Positions 57,101 to 64,000 of a stretch of DNA of 64,000 nt are shown piece by piece (within the stretch, counting starts at the first letter, position 1; each line of letters begins with the position of its first letter). Source of the stretch: Helopsaltes ochotensis (taxonomy: Eukaryota > Chordata > Aves > Passeriformes > Locustellidae); assembly GCA_013400155.1 (NCBI GenBank), contig VXBM01000240.1, positions 336,741 to 400,740 on the forward strand, in the 5' to 3' direction. The translations under genes and the position numbers were made by a program. The notes under the pieces were generated by a model, which saw only the letters and a program-made list of their open reading frames with translations, was not told the origin of the DNA and did no database searches.

Positions 57101-60100
57101 ATGGTGGTTTTGGAGTGCCCTTGGGACTTCACAACATTTTTTAGTTTATTATTAATTTCATCCACTGGCAGAAGAGCTTTAGCTGCTTTGCTAAAATGGA
57201 AAAAAGAAAGAGTGTGTAGTATTGTGGTGTGGTGAGCAAAGCTAGAACATGTTTCAAATGCACCCATGCTGTCATGCAGGAATGTTTCCTCAACAACAGC
57301 CATTAAAATTGTGGTAAATCGGTAAAGCAAAACCTCAGAAAAGGGTTTTGTGGGGAAGCACCTGAGTTGCTGCACTCAGGGTGAGACTGGATGCTGCTGG
57401 CTGCCTGGTGGTCCACTGCTAGTAGAGAAGACTCATGGGTGAACATGTTTTTTCTTTTGTTGGGTCTTTTTCACCCTTATTCAAACCACCCAGTGAGCCA
57501 GATGTAATGCTCCACCAGGTCTGAGATGGAATTAAGTAGCTGCTTTGGCCTCTCTGACTTGGCAGGCAGAGGAGCCAAGAGCTGTCAGGAGCTGCTTCCA
57601 TTCAGCATGTTGGCTCCTGCAACCTGAGTGGCGATGGCTTCTTCCTGCTGGAGAGGCCCGGTGGAAAAGGAAAGGTGAAATCTTCATCTAAACTCTCCAT
57701 CCAGAGTTACTGGGATACTGCCAGGGGTATGGAGCAGTCCTACTGTGCACAGTGCCACCCCAGCTGGAGCTGACACACCAGTATAAGAATACTCTACTTA
57801 CTCAGCTTCTTGTGCCTCCACCAGCAGTGTCTGAGCATCCTCCCTTTTTATGTTTCCCTTATTATTCAGCTTGTACTTCTCACAGTGGTTCATAATGCTT
57901 TGGAGTTTGCCAAGCATGCCTGTGAGTTCTTGTGGAGTCAGGGGAAGATTTATTTGCAGAACGTAATTTGCCACCTTCTCAATGTCTTCTGGAGGTGCAC
58001 TCTCATCTGCAACAGAAATGGAGCTGAGAGTATGCTGAAGTAGCTCCTTCCTCCCAGCAAATGGTCATTATGGCTGCCTACCCTTTGAGTTATGGGGGAG
58101 AATAAAACTGACAGGCACAGCAAGGGGGTAAGAGAATTATCTCCAACATTTTGTAATTTAATATTATGCCTCCAGGTACTGCTGTTAGTGTTGTCAGAAC
58201 TGGCTGAAATGAGGATTTGAACCCACTTTGAACTGAGTTATTAAAATTCTGATATAGGACAAAGCCCATGAAGGGTTTTAAATCAGTGCCCAGCACAGCT
58301 AGATGTGTCAGAGCCCATTTCTCCCTTGGCCCACAGATCAAAGAGGTGCTGGCGAGGCTGGGGTGTGAATGGAGATTTCCAAGCTGGCCAGTGGGTGTAA
58401 TCCCTTCCCTAGAGTTGCCACAATATTGAGAAAGTGGTTCCTTTGCTGGTTAATGAGAAAGGCTAAGCTGCAGAGGGAACTTGGGTCGGACTTGCATAGA
58501 ATGGGAATTTACAATAGAAAAAAACATATTTTGACATTATCAGTTGTCACATTATCAGTTGTCACATTATCAGTTTTGTTTTCTGCTCACTTCCATTTAT
58601 AGATGAGATCTTGTGTGATAAAGCAGTTGAGATTAAATGGTTATGTAAATCTCCAGAGTAAGCAAGAATTAAATAGAAGACATTTAGTGTGCAAACAGTG
58701 GTGCATTCCTGAGAGCTATTTTCTGTAGAAATATAGTAATCCAAAATCAATGGGCATCAATGTTGAGTACAGCACAATTAAATTAACATCAATGTTGAGT
58801 ACAGCACATTTAATGTAACTGTATGCTTTTTGGCTTCTCCTGTTTTTAAACTTCAATTAACAAAACAAAGATTTGAAAAAATGCCTGTATAATTGTTAAT
58901 AAATGCTGTATGTCTACTAAGAGACATAAAAGAAGAGCAAAAGATGGAATTTTCAGTGGCTATCAATAAAAACCTGAGACTCTTAAGGAATTAAATGGAC
59001 CTAAATCTTCCAATTCAATAAAATAATGTACATTTTTCTGAACAAAAGAAGTCCTCTGTCCTCTCCCCTTCCTCCCATTTGGATGTAGAGTTATGAATGC
59101 CAAAAGACTGCAATCCATTGAAATTTATCAGATCAGCTACATTGAAGAGATTAAAGAAAATCCTGCCACATTTGAACCCTTTGATGTGCATCTGGTAAAA
59201 AAAATTAGGATCTGTTTCCTACAGCATTTTTCTGCAATCCCAAGAGTGGACAATTTTTAGGGTATATATAGTTGTTTTGTGTTGTGGTGGGGTTTTTTTT
59301 GATGGGTTTTGTTTGTTTGTTTGTTTTTGGTGGGTTTTTTTGGTTTTTTGTTTGTTTGGTTGGGTTTTTTTTATGAGAGCTGTGAAGTTCTACCAGGATC
59401 CTTTGATTCCTCGAGTTACAGTTTTATGGAGACTATGGAGTGGGATGTGTCCTAATTCCCACGCTCCCTACTGAGAGCCTCTATTTATGGGCCTGGAAGA
59501 AGGGGGTGGAATAACAATTTGAGGATGCATTGGACATGCGTGGCCATTATATATTGTAAGAAATTATCTTAGTAGTCCTTTACTCATATAAACCAGAAAC
59601 AGAGGGATTTAAACACAGTAATAAACTATGATAATCAGAATGTAACAGATAAATTGTAAAATTAATACAAAATACTGTCACCTGGGAGAAAGAAGCAATT
59701 GAAAAAAGATTTTTTAGAAAAAAGAGATTGGAAAAGTTTGCACAGCTCAGGAGATAGATGAGAAATTTCATGCCTACACAGCTAGATCTTCTTCTGGCTG
59801 TCTATTATGCTGTATTATATTGGAATATTTTTATGAAAAATGAGTCAAAAAGAACATTGCATCTTTACCTAACAAGAAGTCTTTCACTTTTCGGATGAAC
59901 TCCTTAGTAATCTCTCCATCAACTTCAATTTGATTCACGGCCATCTCCAGTTGCCCATTAAATTGTGAGCCTTTCAGTTTGCTGTCTTCTGCCATTTTTC
60001 TAATGCTGTCAACCTGGAAATATTATTAGAAACAGCAGTGCCATTTTCTGGAGGTTATCTGTCATTGCTTTGCAAGTTGGGCTCTGACACAAAGGTAATT

Positions 60101-62858
60101 TTCATCCAAGCCACAGTTGGAAACACTTGATGTGGCTTTGAAAAGTAGCAGGAGAGCCCTTTGGGGCACTTCAGAAGCTGGTTTTCATCTGGCCTCAGAA
60201 AAAGCCTAAATCAAGCATTTTTTTTCTCTCTGCTTCCACTGCTAAACCACAGCCCCCTTCTGTTTCTAAAAAAGAGCACTGACAGTTATTACAGTACTGT
60301 AGCATGTCAGTGATTAGATTCAGATCTAAGCAGATCTTATCAGATTCAGATCTGATTACAGAAAATGCAATTTCATTTGTCATTTCATATTGGACTTGCT
60401 GTTAAAAAAACACTTAAAGAGGATACAAGGAAGGTACGGTTCAAGGCTTGTCTCTAAAAGTTACATTTCACCACTAAATTAGTATTCTTGATAATTTAAA
60501 TGAGAACTTTAGATTAACTATCAAATTCCAACAGTATTTTACTTTAGTAGGAACTTTGCCTTCAAGAATGGCCCAGGTACATCTGTGGTCTGCAGAGGGA
60601 AGAGATTTGGTCTTTCCCCATGCAGTGAGAAAAATGCTGATGTTTTTATTTCTGAAATGCTCAAAATAGTTCCCTCATATTATCACGGAGGTGCCAGAGG
60701 CTAGCGCACACCCAAGGCGATGTCCCGGCAGCCTGGCTGGCGCTCCCCGACTCCGCAGATGCCTTTGGCTGCCGCCTCTCCGCGTCCTGGGGCCCCAGGG
60801 CGGTGCCCCAATTGCTCATTTCCAAGCCCGCTGGCTGGGATGCAGTGTCTTGTGCATTTTAAAAAGAGGAAATGGATGCCCAGGCATCCTGCAGGGACAG
60901 GACAAAGCCATAGCCAAATGTAATTTCTGCTGGAAAATGTGCTTTGCCTATAACTGTAACAGGCATCATCTCTGAGTGTTAATAAGAGCAAACTCTTTAC
61001 TGGTGCTTTGGGATTTGTCTGTTTTGTTTCCTTGGCAGATGTTGCATTGGCCACACTTTGCTTGAATTATTTTTCACTGCTACTGTGCAGTATAGTCGAC
61101 TAATTGATGTCCTCCTAAACATTACTGGGGGGCAGAAAAGCTTCATCTTGAAATTATTTTCAAAAGTAATTTATTGCCAAACATAAGAGTAGTATGAAGT
61201 TGTATAAATAGAGCTTACTGCCATGTACAGCAGTAATCCCATTGCAATAAGCATGTCAGGCTACTGACAAATGGTGCCATTTGAATCTTTCCCAGTAAAA
61301 ATATAGACAATGCTAACCTGAAACCACCCACTCCCACAGACACAGGGCACCATGACTTTTGAAATCTCCGCAGCTGTGAGGAAGAAGATCTAGATAAAGC
61401 CAATCTCTTGGTGGGGTTGGCAGCAGGTACTGAATCATGATAGGTCTATGATGTTGGGAAGAGTCCATCACTCTGTCACTGCTCTTTGTCCAAAGAGCAG
61501 GTGAGTTTGTAGATTTGTGACCTCACAAATCTCACCCTCCATCCATTTCAGTGAACAAATGTAGGTTTGATATACAGCACCTGATTCTCAGGTTCCTGTA
61601 GCTGAGTAGTCAAGTTATTTAGCAACACAGCAGTCTCCTCAGCTTTCCTGAAGGCCTCAGAGGAGAGAGGAAGACCTCCAGTGCAGTCTGGGCCACCACA
61701 CTGCCTTAGTCCATGACTGTCCTGGCACAAAGCTCCCCCACAGGCTGCTGTGGTGCATGGCTGGTCTCCTGGAATACCACAGATCTGCAATAAGGAAGAT
61801 GTTTATGTTAGGACTCCTCTGGGGGCCTGAGATACATTCCTGAGGGAAGGAAGACATTTGACATCATATGAACATTGAATACAGGATGGGATTTTCCCTA
61901 AGACACAGCATCTGGTCTTCATAAAGATGGGTATCACTGCCGGTTACAGGTCCCTCTCCCCTGATTTGAAGGATGCAATGGCAACCTATGGCTCTGAGCA
62001 TCCTTGCAGGAGCCATGTGTTACACTAAGATCCTTGCTCCTCTTCTTTAGCAAAAGGGCTCAAACCTATAGTTCCCTAACTATATCCAGCTCGTGGGTCA
62101 CTGGCTTCTTCTAAAGGGTCCAGATAACCTCTAACAGAACAAGGTGCCCTGTCCAGTCCTCCATGTATTTTGACACAGATATGGAATCTAAAGGCTTAGG
62201 TGGATGATCTCTTCCAGATTTGTCATGAATTGGTACTATCAGGTATTTACTTCTGCCCTGCAGAACAGAAATCCCCTTCTTTCCCAGAGGTGACACAAAG
62301 GATATGTGAGCACTCCCCATCCACTCCAGGACAAAGTCACTTTGCTTAGTTTAACTTACTCATGGAGGAGGTTTGCATTAATCTTTCGGAAATTACTCTG
62401 ATGTCCTCTTGAGACTAGAGAGTACTTAAACAGTTCCTTGTACTGGAAACAATGGCTTCAAAAAGGTTGGAAATAAGTACAGCTGAGAAGTGCAGCTGTT
62501 TTTGATGTGATTGCATGGCTGTGGCAAGGAAGTGCCATTTTCCAGACTCTAAAATGCATGTAAGCACCCTTTTAAAATAAAACCTACTACAACATCAAAA
62601 AAAGAGTTTTGGGGTTTTTTTTTAGCTTTCATTCAAAATCCACAGCACCTACCTTTTCATTCAAGGTTTGGATGTCAGGGCTTTTGATCATTCTGAGCTG
62701 TTGCTGGACATGGCCCACGTTTAAGACCTGATGGTCCAACATAGCGAGTGTGTTGTTCCTGGTGTACTCTGAGTGTCTAACAACAGGGGTTGTCCCCCTG
62801 GTCTTCTGTTCTGCCAGCAATGATACTTCAGAGTGCTTCCTAATGTTGCTGACGGCCT
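53971..62858 (-). CDS. LAMB4: LAMB4-like laminin beta chain, C-terminal part (gene span; exons listed separately)
   Basis: Eight in-frame exons encode about 455 residues: the end of coiled-coil domain II, the six-cysteine beta-knob and domain I. The C-terminus runs EIMEQESKYATCKS, which resembles mammalian LAMB4 rather than beta-1, and keeps the gamma-bonding Cys. Exon order and phases parallel those of LAMB1 exactly. No stops or frameshifts are seen in these exons, so the gene looks functional here. The assignment to LAMB4 also rests on synteny (DLD-LAMB1-LAMB4). The start and the N-terminal domains lie beyond 64000. Confidence 0.88.
55467..55620 (-). CDS. LAMB4: LAMB4 exon: coiled-coil domain I
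   Basis: 51 codons plus one base, from ELTDIKGKYT to ETEKKIKRIT. Donor GTAATG. Counterpart of the LAMB1 exon 7607-7766 (160 nt). Confidence 0.92.
56640..56816 (-). CDS. LAMB4: LAMB4 exon: coiled-coil domain I
   Basis: 59 whole codons, from AENQVNKTND to HKQAQNIDN, phase 0 at both ends. NKT is a sequon. Donor GTAAGC. Confidence 0.93.
57052..57190 (-). CDS. LAMB4: LAMB4 exon: coiled-coil domain I
   Basis: One base completes Asp, then 46 codons from KAAKALLPVD to RTQISQ. Donor GTATCT. Confidence 0.92.
57802..58006 (-). CDS. LAMB4: LAMB4 exon: coiled-coil domain I
   Basis: 67 codons with split ends, from ESAPPEDIEK to LVEAQEA. Contains LPLTPQELTGML, the counterpart of MPSTPQQLQAL in LAMB1. Donor GTAAGT. 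Confidence 0.93.
58534..58576. repeat. 15-bp tandem repeat, three copies
   Basis: ACATTATCAGTTGTC occurs twice exactly and a third time with its end changed. It lies in a LAMB4 intron. Confidence 0.85.
58755..58813. repeat. Direct repeat, 32-bp period
   Basis: CATCAATGTTGAGTACAGCA recurs 32 bases apart in a LAMB4 intron. Confidence 0.8.
59269..59374. repeat. G/T-rich low-complexity tract
   Basis: GTTT and TGGG runs, similar in style to the tract inside the CR1 element. It lies in a LAMB4 intron. Confidence 0.75.
59869..60013 (-). CDS. LAMB4: LAMB4 exon: start of domain I
   Basis: 48 codons plus one base, from VDSIRKMAED to RKVKDFLL. 145 nt, identical in length and phase to the LAMB1 exon 11292-11436. 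Donor GTAAAG. Confidence 0.93.
61581..61784 (-). CDS. LAMB4: LAMB4 exon: beta-knob and start of domain I
   Basis: 68 whole codons with six cysteines (ICGIPGDQPC to CGGPDC), the laminin beta knob, ending LQEPENQ. Same length as in LAMB1. Donor GTGCTG is poor. Confidence 0.92.
62653..62858 (-). CDS. LAMB4: LAMB4 exon: end of domain II
   Basis: Two bases, then 68 codons from AVSNIRKHSE to DIQTLNEK. Counterpart of the LAMB1 exon 13467-13708 but 36 nt shorter. The acceptor GGCACAG matches the LAMB1 phase. A second AG two bases on would give phase 0. Confidence 0.85.
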
Positions 62859-62921
62859 CTGTGCCAACAGAATAGGGTTTAGTACCAACTACATTTGGTT
62901 GCATTCAGTTTGTGCGTTTAC

Positions 62922-63039
62922 TTGAATTCTGGACAATTGCTGAGTGACAAGCAATTCACTGGTGTTTGATTTGGGACAGTGGGTCAGGACAGGAACTGTC
63001 ATTTCCTCAGCCAAGCTTTTTTGTCCTTTAATTGTCCAG
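62922..63039 (-). CDS. LAMB4: Probable LAMB4 exon: coiled-coil domain II, short
   Basis: A strong acceptor (CTATTTCTATTTCACAG) opens 39 codons in the phase expected from LAMB1 coding exon 25. Aligned without gaps from the exon start, PKSNTS falls on the LAMB1 AKSNST at residues 23-28. The exon would end LSRIQ with donor GTAAAC, about 22 residues earlier than in LAMB1. The next intron would be only 63 nt, and its phase fits only the second acceptor AG. It could instead be chance. Confidence 0.42.
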
Positions 63040-63858
63040 CTGTGAAATAGAAATAGTTATTGATGCTCATAAAACCTGCTAAACTAGATGAATATATGGT
63101 GGATCCTATCTCATCCATAGGGTGCCAAGGTGTTTGAGAAGGCAACAGAATAGACAAAAGTATGAAGGAAATCCGATTATTGACACTAACTGCTAGTGAT
63201 CTGCATTCATCAGTAGCTAGCTCATGCATTGCTGCCGTTGTTGATTGGATAAAAGCTCCTGACATTTCTTATGTTTTAGGCTGGAAAACTGTTTCTGCCA
63301 GTTGTCATGAAATGATCAGCTCCTTGATTGTGGGTGAGGAAAGTATCTGTCCTTTCTGTTCAGCATAACACCCAAGAGTTAAGCAGTCTGCTAGACTGAG
63401 ACCAAAATTGACATTACAAATGGGAATGTATGAGGGCTTTTTTGTCTCTGGAAAATCCAGTTTCAGGACTGAAGCATTTAAAAAAAAGCACTTCCACAAT
63501 AAGCTCATAGGCCAGGCAAAAAATGCTTTCCAGCAAGTCTTGTTTGCTTAGTGAAAGCTTTTCCTTAAGTAGGCTCAAAAGGGTTGGAGAACACTACATT
63601 TTTTGTGGATTTGATTCATGATGAGAAAATTATTCAGGCCCTTTGCAGTACACATAATTTAAAGCTGTTACTGCTGCTGTTGAGGTTTCCCAGGTCTCCA
63701 GAGAGCCCAGATTTCTCCCCACATTCCTAGGCAGAAATATGTCCAGAGCCAGAATTGATGTGAAAGTGAAAATGCTTTAGAGGTCTCTGACTACCATCTC
63801 TATGCTAGCAACTAACTCAGTTACTAGTTGAAGTCAAAGACAAGACACTCAAGTCCTG

Positions 63859-63908
63859 TGTGCTTTGATTGAAGCTCCAAAGCCCTTGACTGTGCTTTGA
63901 TTGAAGCT
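63859..63908. repeat. 18-bp direct repeat
   Basis: TGTGCTTTGATTGAAGCT occurs at 63859 and again at 63891. The rest of 63040-64000 shows no exon I can support and is probably LAMB4 intron. Confidence 0.8.
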
Positions 63909-64000
63909 GAACAATGTTTAGTTATCATGTGGAACCAGGGCTATTTATTTATCTTATAATTCTTGGAAACAATATACAGTTTAAAGTTAGCTCTTAATAC

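Noticed and set aside
1..64000. CRISPR array, operon, phage or other bacterial-type system
   Set aside because: The window is intron-rich vertebrate DNA. The direct repeats present are microsatellites or short tandem duplications without spacer structure.

Overview
This window is vertebrate nuclear DNA, most likely from a bird. The genes are split into many short exons with GT-AG introns. A 3'-terminal fragment of a CR1 LINE lies in the spacer, and a GC-rich promoter region carries an assembly gap. Bird rather than other sauropsid is an inference from the CR1 element, the compact introns and the gap in GC-rich sequence.

Layout: (1) 1-722, plus strand: the last two coding exons of DLD (dihydrolipoamide dehydrogenase, the E3 subunit), then its 3' UTR. 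(2) About 3540-6005: a decayed, 5'-truncated CR1 LINE in the DLD/LAMB1 spacer. (3) 6574-49170, minus strand: LAMB1 (laminin beta-1), nearly complete. I place 32 coding exons; every junction between readable exons keeps frame, and they encode about 1716 residues from the LN domain to the C-terminal Cys-Leu, plus the first nine residues of the signal peptide. One stretch (rest of the signal peptide and start of the LN domain) is not readable and probably lies in or next to the 338-base N gap at 48805-49142. (4) About 48700-49690: the GC-rich LAMB1 promoter and 5' UTR. (5) 49772-53778: spacer with a GGAT microsatellite and no recognised gene. (6) 53971 to the window end, minus strand: the 3' part of a second laminin beta gene, best matched by LAMB4. 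It has eight clear exons and one probable extra exon; the 5' part lies beyond 64000.

Gene order DLD > < LAMB1 < LAMB4 matches the known vertebrate arrangement. LAMB1 encodes the beta chain of laminins such as 111, 211 and 411, the basement membrane scaffold. LAMB4 is a tandem paralogue whose last eight exons match LAMB1's last eight in order and phase and nearly in length. DLD is a mitochondrial metabolic enzyme and only a physical neighbour.

I found no novel multi-gene system. The items most worth checking are a GC-AG intron in LAMB1, two copies of an LTR-like repeat in LAMB1 introns (one ending ten bases from a splice donor), an exact 131-bp tandem duplication, the hidden N-terminal exon, a probable short LAMB4 exon with a 63-nt intron, and substitutions in known laminin bioactive peptides.
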